DNA of 64,000 nucleotides from an uncultured beta proteobacterium (GTDB lineage: Bacteria; Pseudomonadota; Gammaproteobacteria; Burkholderiales; SG8-41): positions 1-64,000 of the forward strand of contig CAISJL010000064.1 in assembly GCA_903885665.1 (NCBI GenBank), read 5' to 3'. Within the stretch, counting starts at the first letter, position 1, and each line of letters starts with the position of its first letter. Below, piece by piece: positions 1 to 8,678 of the stretch. A program made the translations under genes and the position numbers. Under the pieces are notes generated by a model. That model saw only the letters and a program-made list of their open reading frames with translations. It ran no database searches and had not been told where the DNA came from.

Positions 1-18
1 ACGTGAGTTTTCCCGCAA

Positions 19-381
19 ATGAGCCAATTACGCTTAATTAATTTTTTAGAGATGCCTGCGTTCAATAGTTTGCGCTATCAAATGGCTGCACCACTGGTGA
101 GGCCCGAGGGTATGCCCCTAGGTGAGCAAGAGGGTATTGATTGGGGCTTACGCTTTGAGCGGGTAAAGCATAGTGCAAACTATACCTGCTCGCGATGCTT
201 TGTCCGTTTGCAAGGGCAGGGGCGCGAGTATTTGTATGTACATCATGCTAATGGCGATACTAGTGATTTAAGTGAAAGTAATTTAGTGGTGTTGTGTGTG
301 CGTTGTTATGCAACAGAGCCCATGCACGCGCATGTTAAAGATTATTTAAGTTATACCAATTTTGTTGCGCAGCATCCATAA
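19..381 (+). CDS. Small HNH-type zinc-binding protein
   Basis: A 120-residue protein with the layout of an HNH/zinc-finger nuclease fold. It has a CSRC pair (Cys57, Cys60), then HHANGD at about residues 75-80, an Asn near 88 and a second pair CVRC (Cys93, Cys96). The two cysteine pairs would bind zinc and the HH-N-D core would be the metal site. An in-frame stop lies just before the chosen ATG, so the gene is probably complete at its 5' end, although a later Met at residue 12 is possible. The next gene follows closely on the same strand. Whether it cuts DNA is unknown, and its cellular role cannot be told from context. Confidence 0.5.
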   Translation: MSQLRLINFLEMPAFNSLRYQMAAPLVRPEGMPLGEQEGIDWGLRFERVKHSANYTCSRCFVRLQGQGREYLYVHHANGDTSDLSESNLVVLCVRCYATEPMHAHVKDYLSYTNFVAQHP

Positions 382-423
382 TTGCTACGCACGACCGAAT
401 TATTTATCAATGGACGCCGAGAG

Positions 424-765
424 ATGAGAGATACATTATTTTTAAAAATTATTGCCCGCGAGATACCTGCCGATATTGTGTATGAGGATGAGTTGTGCAT
501 AGCGTTTCGTGACATTCAACCGCAAGCCCCTGTGCATGTATTAATAGTGCCCAAGAAATTGATCCCGTGTGTGGTCGATGCTGGGCCTGCAGATCAGGCG
601 ATTCTAGGCCACTTGTTGCTGACAGCAGGCACTGTGGCTCGTCAGCTGGGGGTGGGCGATGCGTTCCGGCTAGCGGTTAATAATGGCACTGGTGCAGGTC
701 AGTCGGTATATCACCTACATGTGCATTTACTAGCGGGGCGAGCCTTCACTTGGCCACCAGGTTGA
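424..765 (+). CDS. hinT: Histidine triad (HIT/HinT-like) nucleotide-binding protein
   Basis: A 113-residue HIT-family protein. The histidine triad HLHVH lies at residues 97-101 near the C-terminus, preceded by the conserved N-N-G-T-G-x-G-Q-S-V-Y stretch, and the N-terminal half has the usual I-P-A-D-I-V-Y-E-D-E motif. HinT-type proteins hydrolyse purine nucleoside phosphoramidates and acyl adenylates in the cytoplasm. The frame opens further upstream at a TTG at 382, but homologues begin at M-R-D-T-L-F, so the ATG at 424 is preferred. The gene follows the HNH-like gene and converges on msrP 20 bp downstream. Confidence 0.88.
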   Translation: MRDTLFLKIIAREIPADIVYEDELCIAFRDIQPQAPVHVLIVPKKLIPCVVDAGPADQAILGHLLLTAGTVARQLGVGDAFRLAVNNGTGAGQSVYHLHVHLLAGRAFTWPPG

Positions 766-785
766 CTTCTAGAAAACTACTGATT

Positions 786-1763
786 TTAGTAGAACTTGCT
801 TAAATCCATGCCGGTATAGAGTTGAGCGACTTGATCTGCATAACCATTAAATGGTAGAGTTTTAATGCGTGGTGCAAAAACCCCGCTGCCTATCCGCCGT
901 TCGGTGGCTTGGCTCCAACGTGGGTGATCCACACTGGGGTTAACGTTAGAATAAAAGCCATACTCGCGCGGACCGGCTTTAACCCAAGCGGTTTGTGGCA
1001 TGGTTTCAGTAAAGCGAATTTTGACAATCGACTTGGCGGATTTAAAACCGTATTTCCACGGTACTACAAGTCGCATGGGTGCGCCATTTTGATTGGGTAG
1101 CACCTCACCATATAATCCAACAGCCATGATCGATAGTGGATGCATGGCCTCATCAATGCGCAGCCCTTCGTTATATGGCCAGTCGAGAATGCCTGGTCTA
1201 AGGCTGGGCATTTGCTTGGGGTCGGCCAGGGTGATGAATTCAACAAACTTAGCATTACCGGTCGGTTCGCACGCTTCAATGAGTTTTGCTAGCGGTAAGC
1301 CAATCCACGGGATTACCATGGACCATGCTTCGACACAGCGCATGCGATAGATACGCTCTTCTAAGGGAGCAAGCTTCATAATATCTTCAATCGCCAGGGT
1401 TTTATTTTTTTTGACTGCGCCCTCTATCGCTACAGTCCATGGGCGAGTGCGTAAGGTGTGCGCAGATCTAGCAGGGTCCGTTTTGTCAGTGCCAAACTCG
1501 TAGTAGTTGTTATAGGTGGTGACGTCTTCATAGCTTGTGAGTTTTTCATTCGCGCCATATGTAGTTTTACTGTAGCCACTTAATTTTTGCCGGGCTATTG
1601 TGGGTTGTGCTGCTTCTGCAATATTGATATGCAGTGCTTGTATAGCGCTCACCCCTGTGGCTAAGGCTAGGCCGGCGTGTTTAATGAATGCGCGGCGGCT
1701 GTCGTAAACCTCTTGTGGTGTAATCGTGGAAGGGGTGATATCAGTTGGGCGGCGTAAATACAT
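786..1763 (-). CDS. msrP: Protein-methionine-sulfoxide reductase catalytic subunit MsrP
   Basis: A 325-residue molybdopterin enzyme of the MsrP (YedY) family, which repairs methionine sulfoxide in periplasmic proteins. The N-terminus has a twin-arginine signal (S-R-R-A-F-I-K at about residues 22-28) followed by a hydrophobic stretch ending in A-E-A-A. The molybdenum-ligating cysteine is Cys143 in M-R-C-V-E-A-W, followed by the conserved [10 protein letters not shown] segment. The C-terminus carries [12 protein letters not shown] and H-P-R-W-S-Q, also typical. Its usual partner, the haem membrane protein MsrQ, is not adjacent. The family assignment is secure; the electron donor here is unknown. 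Confidence 0.93.
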   Translation of the reverse strand: MYLRRPTDITPSTITPQEVYDSRRAFIKHAGLALATGVSAIQALHINIAEAAQPTIARQKLSGYSKTTYGANEKLTSYEDVTTYNNYYEFGTDKTDPARSAHTLRTRPWTVAIEGAVKKNKTLAIEDIMKLAPLEERIYRMRCVEAWSMVIPWIGLPLAKLIEACEPTGNAKFVEFITLADPKQMPSLRPGILDWPYNEGLRIDEAMHPLSIMAVGLYGEVLPNQNGAPMRLVVPWKYGFKSAKSIVKIRFTETMPQTAWVKAGPREYGFYSNVNPSVDHPRWSQATERRIGSGVFAPRIKTLPFNGYADQVAQLYTGMDLSKFY

Positions 1764-2039
1764 AATGACTCCGGTAGAGATTACGGTAGGCTGGTTAGTT
1801 AAAACGAAGCAAGATTAATCGGCTTGGATGGCTAAGGCATCGACGGCACTAGTGTAGCCTTGGAGTGCTTTGGTGACAAATTATTTTAATGGATTAGGGG
1901 TATTGTAAATGTGTGCAATGCACAGTTGTAAAATTTTAACCCACCCTTGCGGACGCCACCGCATTCATTAATGATAGGAATCGTTATACAATCGGTTTGT
2001 TATAAAAAATATTTGATTGCGTAATACATTTTTTAAAAT

Positions 2040-3047
2040 CTATTTTGACCATTGTATTGGCATTAGAGCGGATAAAAATTGTTGTGTAGCAGATTGCCAA
2101 CTAAAGCTCGCAGCATATAGCGTGACTTGATCTCTGGGTAAGGCTGATGCGGCAAGGCAGGCCCTACGTAAATCTTGGTCTAGAACACCCGATACCCCTG
2201 GTTTTACAACATCGATTGGGCCAGCTACTGGGTAAGCCGCCACTGGAGTGCCGCAAGCCATAGCCTCTAGCATCACTAAGCCAAAGGTATCGGTCACGCT
2301 GGTGAAAACAAGTGCGTCTGCTGAACGGTACAGTGTGGCTAGACTAACGCTATCGAGTGATCCAAACCAACGGGCAGACGGGTATTTAGATTTCAGTCGA
2401 GGTAGCTCAGGACCATCGCCAGCCACCCATTTCTCACCAGGCAGATCAAGCCCAAGAAAGTGATCAACTTGTTTTTCTATAGCGATTCGGCCAGCATATA
2501 AAAAGACCGGTGAATTGCTACGCTCGAGTCTTATGCCATTTGGTTTAAACACCTGGGTGTCTACACCCGGAGACCATAATTTAATGTGACTAAAATTTTT
2601 GGATTCGAGTGTTTGCTTGATGGCAGATGTGGGTGTTAAACAGGCGCTGCTGGATTGGTGAAATTTTCGAAGTACAGCATAGCCCCAATGAATTGGGATA
2701 TGGAATCGAGCATACATATACTCTGGAAAACGTGTGTGAAATGCACTGGTAAAAGGGATTTTATGTTTCAAACAAAAGGATCGTGCCAGCCATCCTAGCG
2801 TGCCTTCAGTGGCAATATGAATACAGTGAGGTGAAAAATCATGGAATATTTTAGATAACTCACTGGGCCAAACTAAAGCCAAACGAATTTCAGGATAACT
2901 GGGACAAGGTATTGAATAAAATTGACTAGGCGATATCACTTTGACGGTATGTCCTAAGTGCGTTAGCTCTTGGGCAGTCATTTTGAGGGTGCGTACTACG
3001 CCATTGACTTGGGGTTCCCACGCATCAGTAACAATTGCAATTTTCAT
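2040..3047 (-). CDS. GT4-type glycosyltransferase, possibly a diacylglycerol glycosyltransferase (Agt/MgtA-like)
   Basis: A 335-residue GT-B glycosyltransferase. The N-terminus K-I-A-I-V-T-D-A-W-E-P-Q-V-N-G-V-V-R-T matches the MgtA/Agt-like subgroup. The C-terminal half has the nucleotide-sugar signature with two Glu residues, F-G-L-V-M-L-E-A-M-A-C-G-T-P-V. The ATG at 3047 is preferred over an upstream TTG because it starts at the conserved M-K-I-A-I-V-T-D. Relatives make glycolipids that replace phospholipids during phosphate starvation and often sit beside a PlcP-type phosphoesterase. Here a PlcP-like gene lies at 22.3 kb and a phosphonate operon is divergent next door. The lipid acceptor is inferred; a sugar-phosphate or polysaccharide acceptor cannot be excluded. 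Confidence 0.75.
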   Translation of the reverse strand: MKIAIVTDAWEPQVNGVVRTLKMTAQELTHLGHTVKVISPSQFYSIPCPSYPEIRLALVWPSELSKIFHDFSPHCIHIATEGTLGWLARSFCLKHKIPFTSAFHTRFPEYMYARFHIPIHWGYAVLRKFHQSSSACLTPTSAIKQTLESKNFSHIKLWSPGVDTQVFKPNGIRLERSNSPVFLYAGRIAIEKQVDHFLGLDLPGEKWVAGDGPELPRLKSKYPSARWFGSLDSVSLATLYRSADALVFTSVTDTFGLVMLEAMACGTPVAAYPVAGPIDVVKPGVSGVLDQDLRRACLAASALPRDQVTLYAASFSWQSATQQFLSALMPIQWSK

Positions 3048-3200
3048 ATTTTGATATCGTAGCAATATTTAATGAAAAAAATATGATTCACAAGAAATAT
3101 TGATCAGAAAAATTGTTAAGGTGCTACCGATTTGAAGTCGTTAAACAAAATGAAATAAAAATAAAACATTGCTGTCATACTAATAAAATAAAATTTGAGG
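3048..3200. promoter_or_regulatory. Divergent AT-rich promoter region with Pho-box-like half sites
   Basis: This gap separates the leftward glycosyltransferase from the rightward phosphonate operon. On the + strand a perfect Pho half site CTGTCAT lies at 3172-3178, but the expected partner 11 bp away on either side is poor. A TAAAAT hexamer follows 10 bp later at 3189-3194. On the - strand two degenerate units, GAATCAT and TTTTCAT, lie exactly 11 bp apart at 3072-3089, with TACGAT 10 bp downstream. The geometry suits PhoB-dependent promoters but the match scores are weak, so this is a suggestion only. Confidence 0.3.
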
Positions 3201-3767
3201 ATGAAAACCATCCCATTTATCATTAATCTATTCGAAACCAGTGGTGATTTGCGTTACCAAGGTGAAAGAATTACCCAGTTAGAGCATGCATGGCAGTGCG
3301 GAATGCAAGCGAAGAAGAATCATGCGCCAAAAGAGTTGCAATTGGCAGCATGGCTCCACGATATAGGTCATTTATTGAGTAAGTTTGAAGGGACGCCAAC
3401 TCTGTTTGGGATAGATGATCGGCATGAGTTAGTTGGGAGTCAGTTTTTATCAAAAATATTTAACAAATCAGTTACCGAGCCGATCGCTTTGCATGTGCTT
3501 GCAAAGCGGTATTTGGTGAGCACAGACGAATCTTACAAAAAAACATTATCTAAGGATTCGGTGCGCAGTCTGCAGTTGCAAGGCGGTTTGATGAGCACCG
3601 CAGAATGCGACCAATTTCAGCAAATGCCAGAGGCAGGCAATGCGATTGTGCTACGCCGTTGGGATGATATTGGTAAAAGTGAGAGCATTAAGTTTGCCAA
3701 TAAAAATGCAGTTTTAAATGATATGCAAGCGTTGGCGTATGACTGCCTACAAAACAACAATGATTAA
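3201..3767 (+). CDS. PhnZ-like HD-domain diiron oxygenase, phosphonate operon
   Basis: A 188-residue HD-domain protein of the type found in phosphonate operons. It shows Y19-Q-G-E22, H29 in Q-L-E-H-A, H53-D54 in W-L-H-D-I-G-H, H75, H98, K102 and a W-D-D at 154-156. This set and its spacing match the iron ligands and substrate-site residues recalled for PhnZ, which cleaves 1-hydroxy-2-aminoethylphosphonate to glycine and phosphate using a mixed-valent diiron centre. No PhnY-type 2-oxoglutarate oxygenase, which makes that substrate, lies in the window. The ATG at 3201 is preferred to a TTG at 3195. The 3' end overlaps phnC by 8 bp. Related HD enzymes act on N-methylated phosphonates, so the exact substrate is open. 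Confidence 0.8.
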   Translation: MKTIPFIINLFETSGDLRYQGERITQLEHAWQCGMQAKKNHAPKELQLAAWLHDIGHLLSKFEGTPTLFGIDDRHELVGSQFLSKIFNKSVTEPIALHVLAKRYLVSTDESYKKTLSKDSVRSLQLQGGLMSTAECDQFQQMPEAGNAIVLRRWDDIGKSESIKFANKNAVLNDMQALAYDCLQNNND

Positions 3768-4536
3768 AATCGACTCGGCAACAAAAACATTTAGAAATAA
3801 TGGCGCCTCACAACTTGCGCTATCCGGAGTGTCATTTGCAGTGCAAGCAGGCGAGAGGGTTGCTTTGCTAGGTTCATCTGGCTCAGGTAAGTCAACATTA
3901 ATTCGGGCGATATGTGGACTTGAGATTTTGGATGCAGGTAGTGGAGAGTTGCTGTTAAATCAAAAAGTTGTGCAGTCTAACGGTAATCTTTCAAAAAACA
4001 TCAGGCAAGTCAGAAACCATATTGGGGTCATATTTCAACAGTTTAATTTAGTGGGGCAGTTGGACGTCATATCTAATGTTTTAATCGGATTATGTCCGCA
4101 TAAAAATATATTGCAGTTGCTGATGAGAAAATTTAGCGACGAAGAAAAAGCTAAGGCTTTAGATGCTTTAGATAAAGTGGGTTTAATTGACATCGCCTAT
4201 CAGCGCGCCTCAACTCTATCGGGTGGGCAGCAACAAAGAGTGGCAATCGCAAGAGCTTTGGTGCGTGATACCAAGGTGATTCTGGCTGATGAACCGGTTG
4301 CATCGCTGGATCCTGAGTCGTCTCGAAAGGTGATGGATACACTGGTTGGATTGTGTGAAAAATTTGATCTGACCTTAATTGCTAGCCTGCATCAATTGTC
4401 CATTGCAAAAAAATATTGCCAAAGAACCATCGCATTGAATGCAGGAAAATTGTATTTTGATGGTGCTACTGCGTCACTTGATGCCGCGTCAATCGCTTGC
4501 CTTTATGGGTCTGTTAATAATGATTTACACGACTAA
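3760..4536 (+). CDS. phnC: Phosphonate ABC transporter ATP-binding protein
   Basis: A 258-residue ABC ATPase. The Walker A motif G-S-S-G-S-G-K-S-T is at about residues 37-45, the signature L-S-G-G-Q-Q-Q-R is in the second half, and Walker B I-L-A-D-E-P-V-A-S-L-D-P follows, with a switch histidine in S-L-H-Q. The sequence resembles PhnC, and phnD and phnE follow it. The ATG at 3760 overlaps the HD gene by 8 bp, which suggests translational coupling; an upstream Met at 3718 would add 14 residues of the wrong character. It powers import of phosphonates across the inner membrane. Confidence 0.92.
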   Translation: MIKIDSATKTFRNNGASQLALSGVSFAVQAGERVALLGSSGSGKSTLIRAICGLEILDAGSGELLLNQKVVQSNGNLSKNIRQVRNHIGVIFQQFNLVGQLDVISNVLIGLCPHKNILQLLMRKFSDEEKAKALDALDKVGLIDIAYQRASTLSGGQQQRVAIARALVRDTKVILADEPVASLDPESSRKVMDTLVGLCEKFDLTLIASLHQLSIAKKYCQRTIALNAGKLYFDGATASLDAASIACLYGSVNNDLHD

Positions 4537-4626
4537 TATTGATATTACTAGTGAAAAGCTATTTTTAGTTATTTCAAGCAGTATTAATGCACTGTAAACA
4601 ATGTCGTATTCAATAAGGAGTCAGAA

Positions 4627-5583
4627 ATGAGATTGGTTAAAGTATTCAGTTTGGGATTAGGGTTCATCATGGCACTAGTCATTAGCCTGTCTATGGCTAA
4701 AGAAATCAACTTCGGGGTTATTTCAACCGACTCGGCTTCGGCTCAAAAAGAACGCTGGGAGCCATTCTTTAGAGACATGGAAAAGCAAACTGGCTTGACG
4801 GTGAAGGCCTTTTATGCAACTGATTATGCAGGCGTGATTGAGGCGATGCGCTTTAATAAAGTACAAGTTGCATGGTATGGTAACAAGGCTGCCATGGAGG
4901 CTGTAGATCGTGCCAATGGCGAGGTGTTTGCACAGGTGGTGTTTGCAGATGGTGGTGTTGGGTATCATTCATTAGTGATTGCACATAAAGATTTACCTTA
5001 CAACTCTCTAGATGAAGTCATTAAGAATGGTAAAACTTTAAATTTTGGTATTGGAGATCCTAATTCAACATCTGGCTTCTTGGTGCCTTCGTATTACGTA
5101 TTTGCGATGCGTAAGATTGAAGCCAGAGATACTTTTAAGGTGGTTAGAAATGCTGGTCATGGTGCAAATATCCAAGCCATTCTCGCAAAGCAGTTAGATG
5201 TAGCGACTAACAATACCGAAGAAATAGATAGGCTTACTGCGACTAAGCCTGAGGCCGCAAAAGAAATTAAAATTTTATGGAAGAGCCCTTTGATTCCTAG
5301 TGATCCTTTTGTCTGGCGTAAGGATTTAGATAATGACATCAAAGAGAAGTTAAAGAAATTTGTATATAACTATGCAAAAACAAATCAGTCAGAAAAAGAT
5401 ATTCTTAAGAACATCTATAATTATGGTGGATTCAGACCGTCAACCAATGCGCAGTTAAATCCTATTCGTCAATTAGAATTATTTAAAGATCGCCGCAAGG
5501 TGGAGTCTGACACTACACTGAGTGATGCTGAGAAGAGTAAGAAAATTGCTGAGATTGATGGCGCATTAGAAAAAATCAAGTAA
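4627..5583 (+). CDS. phnD: Phosphonate ABC transporter substrate-binding protein
   Basis: A 318-residue periplasmic binding protein of the PhnD family. Residues 1-24 form a signal peptide ending in L-S-M-A-K. Typical family blocks follow: F-G-V-I-S-T-D-S, V-A-W-Y-G-N-K-A-A, G-D-P-N-S-T-S-G-F-L-V-P and I-P-S-D-P-F-V-W-R. The protein resembles the E. coli form, which prefers 2-aminoethylphosphonate, so that is the most likely ligand here. A good AAGGAG site precedes the ATG. The 90-bp gap after phnC is the largest inside the operon. Confidence 0.93.
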   Translation: MRLVKVFSLGLGFIMALVISLSMAKEINFGVISTDSASAQKERWEPFFRDMEKQTGLTVKAFYATDYAGVIEAMRFNKVQVAWYGNKAAMEAVDRANGEVFAQVVFADGGVGYHSLVIAHKDLPYNSLDEVIKNGKTLNFGIGDPNSTSGFLVPSYYVFAMRKIEARDTFKVVRNAGHGANIQAILAKQLDVATNNTEEIDRLTATKPEAAKEIKILWKSPLIPSDPFVWRKDLDNDIKEKLKKFVYNYAKTNQSEKDILKNIYNYGGFRPSTNAQLNPIRQLELFKDRRKVESDTTLSDAEKSKKIAEIDGALEKIK

Positions 5584-6414
5584 TTGAAAAACCACATAGA
5601 GATGAAGTTTGAGGTATCTAGCGAATCTCTGGCTAGAGTAAAAAATAAATCCATAGAGGACCGGCGCAGCCTAAGCTACTACGTAGCATGGGCTGTTGCT
5701 ATTGTTATTTTAAGTTGGGCTTGGCGGGGTGCAGAGGTAAGGCCACTGGATTTGTGGGCTGATTCGGGCAATATGGTGAAATATGCTAGGGAGTTCTTTC
5801 CGCCAAACTTCAAAGAATGGAAATTATATGTCTCAGAAATGATTGTCACTTTGCAAATAGCAATTTGGGGAACATTTCTAGCGATATTATGTGCTGTACC
5901 ACTGGGTTTATTATGCGCTTCAAACGTAGTCAAACCATGGGTGTATCAACCTCTTCGGCGTTGCATGGATGCGTTACGTGCAATTAATGAAATGGTATTT
6001 GCTATGCTGTTTATTGTTGCTGTGGGGTTGGGCCCATTTGCTGGAGTTATGGCTATTTTTGTCCATACAACAGGCACCTTGGCTAAGCTGTTCTCTGAAG
6101 CCGTTGAAACAATAGACCCTAAACCGGTTGAAGGTATTCGTGCAACTGGCAGCCATTCAATGGCTGAAATTGTTTTCGGTATCTTGCCACAGGTCATGCC
6201 GTTATGGATTTCATATGCACTCTATCGTTTCGAATCCAATGTGCGGTCTGCATCGGTAGTGGGTATGGTGGGTGCGGGTGGTATTGGGGTGATTTTATAC
6301 GAGGTTATTCGCGGCTTTCAGTATGCCCAAGCTTGTGCAGTGTTAATCATATTAGTGTTTACCGTCACGTTAATAGATATTACTTCATCCTATCTTAGAA
6401 AGTGGGTTGTTTAA
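5584..6414 (+). CDS. phnE: Phosphonate ABC transporter permease
   Basis: A 276-residue inner-membrane permease. A cytoplasmic N-terminal segment of about 30 residues precedes the first membrane helix. The permease core runs from about residue 80 with [11 protein letters not shown], and the EAA-type loop that contacts PhnC reads [10 protein letters not shown], followed by V-G-A-G-G-I-G. The frame opens at TTG 5584 directly after the phnD stop. An ATG at 5602 is the alternative start; neither has a strong ribosome-binding site. The next gene begins with GTG immediately after the stop. Confidence 0.9.
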   Translation: MKNHIEMKFEVSSESLARVKNKSIEDRRSLSYYVAWAVAIVILSWAWRGAEVRPLDLWADSGNMVKYAREFFPPNFKEWKLYVSEMIVTLQIAIWGTFLAILCAVPLGLLCASNVVKPWVYQPLRRCMDALRAINEMVFAMLFIVAVGLGPFAGVMAIFVHTTGTLAKLFSEAVETIDPKPVEGIRATGSHSMAEIVFGILPQVMPLWISYALYRFESNVRSASVVGMVGAGGIGVILYEVIRGFQYAQACAVLIILVFTVTLIDITSSYLRKWVV

Positions 6415-7482
6415 GTGGCACAGCAACAGCAAATCCGGATAGGCTATAACGCCATTAAACACATAGAAAATTTATACCCTGATCATCATATCCATTTGAT
6501 ACATATTCCGGAGCTTACCAATGACGTTCATTGTTTAATCAGAGATTTGTTGGGTTCTAGGCTAGCATCAACGAGGTCATACCGCTCTGGTATGCCATCG
6601 GTAATACCCACTCAAGTCATGCAATCAGAGTTCTGGCAAGACGATAGGGTGAGGGAAGATGTGTTATTGGCGATTGGCGGCGGTAGCGTGATGGATTTGG
6701 CAAAAGTTCTTCGCTTTAAGCCCAATACTGCTCAATGGCTTGTCAATCATTTAGATCGTGAGATTTCGCTAGATTGTGAGGTGGCTATCCCATTGATCCT
6801 TATGCCGACAACCGCGGGCACGGGGAGTGAAGTTACTCCAACTGCAACGATTTGGGACTTTTCACAAAAGAAAAAACACGCTCTCTTTGGCGATGCTGTC
6901 ATGGCAAATCACGCGATAATCGACCCAGCGTTGTGCCTGGGCGCATCTTGGCAGATTACACGTGATTCTGCACTGGATGCTTTATCGCATGCTCTAGAGT
7001 CTATTTGGAATGTCCATCACAATAATTATTCCACGACATTATCGTTTAAAGCAATTTGTAGTATTTGCAAATACTTGCCTTTAATTCAGAATGACTTAAA
7101 TAATATTGAATGGCGCTTGCAATTGAGTGAGGCTGCATTAAATGCTGGTTTGGCAATGGCCAAGACACAAACTGCTTTGGTGCATGCGCTCTCTTACCAA
7201 GATACCTTAGAGCATCATAAAAGTCACGGCGAGTCTTGCGCCTATTGGTTGCCTTATGTTTGGCAGATATTTATCAATAGTGAATGTGATCCAAGCATTA
7301 AGCAAACCGTAGCGTTAGCATTAGAGAATTATTTTAAGAGCCCTTTTCAAATGCATGCATGGCTGACGCGCTTGGGCGTGCAATCTGTTGATCCAAGTCG
7401 AGTAGATAATGAAACTATAAATCGCATTGCTCAGATCAAGTGTTCTGTGCGAGGTAGAAACTTTGCAGGGTTTGTTGTATGA
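6415..7482 (+). CDS. Phosphonate-associated iron-containing alcohol dehydrogenase
   Basis: A 355-residue iron-type (group III) alcohol dehydrogenase of the subfamily that travels with phosphonate genes. Visible motifs are the NAD(P)-binding G-G-G-S-V-M-D near residue 88, P-T-T-A-G-T-G-S-E near 139, and metal-ligand positions in D-A-L-S-H-A-L-E and later His residues such as Y-Q-D-T-L-E-H-H. It probably interconverts a phosphonoaldehyde and a hydroxyalkylphosphonate, but the direction and substrate are not established here. It starts with GTG directly abutting the phnE stop and overlaps the next gene by 4 bp (ATGA), so it is tightly embedded in the operon. Confidence 0.85.
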   Translation: MAQQQQIRIGYNAIKHIENLYPDHHIHLIHIPELTNDVHCLIRDLLGSRLASTRSYRSGMPSVIPTQVMQSEFWQDDRVREDVLLAIGGGSVMDLAKVLRFKPNTAQWLVNHLDREISLDCEVAIPLILMPTTAGTGSEVTPTATIWDFSQKKKHALFGDAVMANHAIIDPALCLGASWQITRDSALDALSHALESIWNVHHNNYSTTLSFKAICSICKYLPLIQNDLNNIEWRLQLSEAALNAGLAMAKTQTALVHALSYQDTLEHHKSHGESCAYWLPYVWQIFINSECDPSIKQTVALALENYFKSPFQMHAWLTRLGVQSVDPSRVDNETINRIAQIKCSVRGRNFAGFVV

Positions 7483-8633
7483 CTCAGATGTATGATTTAT
7501 TAGTGGTCGGTGCAGGTATTGTCGGGCTTGCGCATGCTTATGAAGCCTCAAAGCGTGGCCTCAAGGTGGCTGTGGTTGAGAAAGATGCGCAGTGCGTAGG
7601 GGCTTCTATTCGGAACTTTGGGTTTGTGACGGTGTCAGGACAGTCTGCCAAAGACACTTGGCGCCGTGCAGTGTATGCCAGTGAGCAGTGGGCTTTAATT
7701 GCACCTCAAGCTGGCATTGATATTATTCATCGCGGCAGCTGGGTTGTTTGCCAAAGGCCCGAGGCAGTCTGTGTTGCTCAGGCTTTTCTGAAAACCACCA
7801 TGGGTCGAGACTGTCAGTTTTTTTCAAAAGATCAATATCCAGAATTGCCTGCTTTAGGACATGCAAACACGGATAACTTGAATTTAGGCTCGTCATTAGG
7901 TTTGCTCTATAGCCCGCATGAATTTAGAGTGGAATCGCGAGAGGCTATACCGCAATTAGCTGCATGGTTAGCCTCTGCTTGTGATGTTGATTTTTTTTGG
8001 GGTATGGAGGTTTTGTCGATCGATGGCATGCGGGTCAATACGCCAGCTCAGCAATTTTTAGCGCAGCGAGTCGTGATTTGCCCAGGTGCAGCTATTCATG
8101 GGATCGCAAAACCCTATTTAAGTCATCATGATTTGAAATTATGCACACTACAAATGTTGCGCATTCGACCTGATGCACAATTTGTATTGCCCGGTAGCGT
8201 CATGACAGATAATAGTTTAGCTCGATATTTAGGCTGGTCAGAGTTGCCAGAGGCGGTTGCCTTGAAGCAGGTAATACGCAATGAAATGCCCGAGTATATT
8301 GCTGAGGGTATTCATTTGATTGCTGTGCAAAGTGCCGATGGTTCTCTGGTTGTGGGAGACTCTCATCGCTACGGTAGATCTGAACAGGTCTTTAGTAGTG
8401 AGCATATTGATAGATTGATTATTCAATTACTGCAGCAGACCTTGCGGATCACGCGTTGCGACATTGTGGAGCGGTGGTCCGGGGTGTACTTAAGCTCGGA
8501 CGTAGAGGATGCCATCATTGAAGCGGTCTCGCCCACATTAAGAGTTGCTGTAGTCAGTAGCGGCACGGGCGCGAGCACAGCTTTTGGCTTGGCTTCAGAT
8601 AACTTGGATGATTGGTTGCGTTCGACGACGTGA
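7479..8633 (+). CDS. FAD-dependent amine oxidoreductase of phosphonate operons (TIGR03364-like)
   Basis: A 384-residue DAO-type flavoprotein. The N-terminal Rossmann motif is V-V-G-A-G-I-V-G-L-A-H-A, followed by the signature G-A-S-I-R-N-F-G-F-V-T-V-S-G-Q at about residues 42-56. That block marks the phosphonate-linked FAD oxidoreductases (HpnW/PbfC/PbfD group), some of which oxidise aminoethylphosphonate or its N-methyl form to phosphonoacetaldehyde. A C-terminal S-S-G-T-G-A-S-T-A-F-G-L closes the FAD site. The ATG overlaps the upstream stop. An aldehyde product would need oxidation to phosphonoacetate before PhnA could act, and no obvious aldehyde dehydrogenase is in the operon. Confidence 0.82.
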   Translation: MTQMYDLLVVGAGIVGLAHAYEASKRGLKVAVVEKDAQCVGASIRNFGFVTVSGQSAKDTWRRAVYASEQWALIAPQAGIDIIHRGSWVVCQRPEAVCVAQAFLKTTMGRDCQFFSKDQYPELPALGHANTDNLNLGSSLGLLYSPHEFRVESREAIPQLAAWLASACDVDFFWGMEVLSIDGMRVNTPAQQFLAQRVVICPGAAIHGIAKPYLSHHDLKLCTLQMLRIRPDAQFVLPGSVMTDNSLARYLGWSELPEAVALKQVIRNEMPEYIAEGIHLIAVQSADGSLVVGDSHRYGRSEQVFSSEHIDRLIIQLLQQTLRITRCDIVERWSGVYLSSDVEDAIIEAVSPTLRVAVVSSGTGASTAFGLASDNLDDWLRSTT

Positions 8634-8678
8634 TTGTAGTGCCTTGAAATAGTCGATATTTTTAAAAAGGTATAGTTC

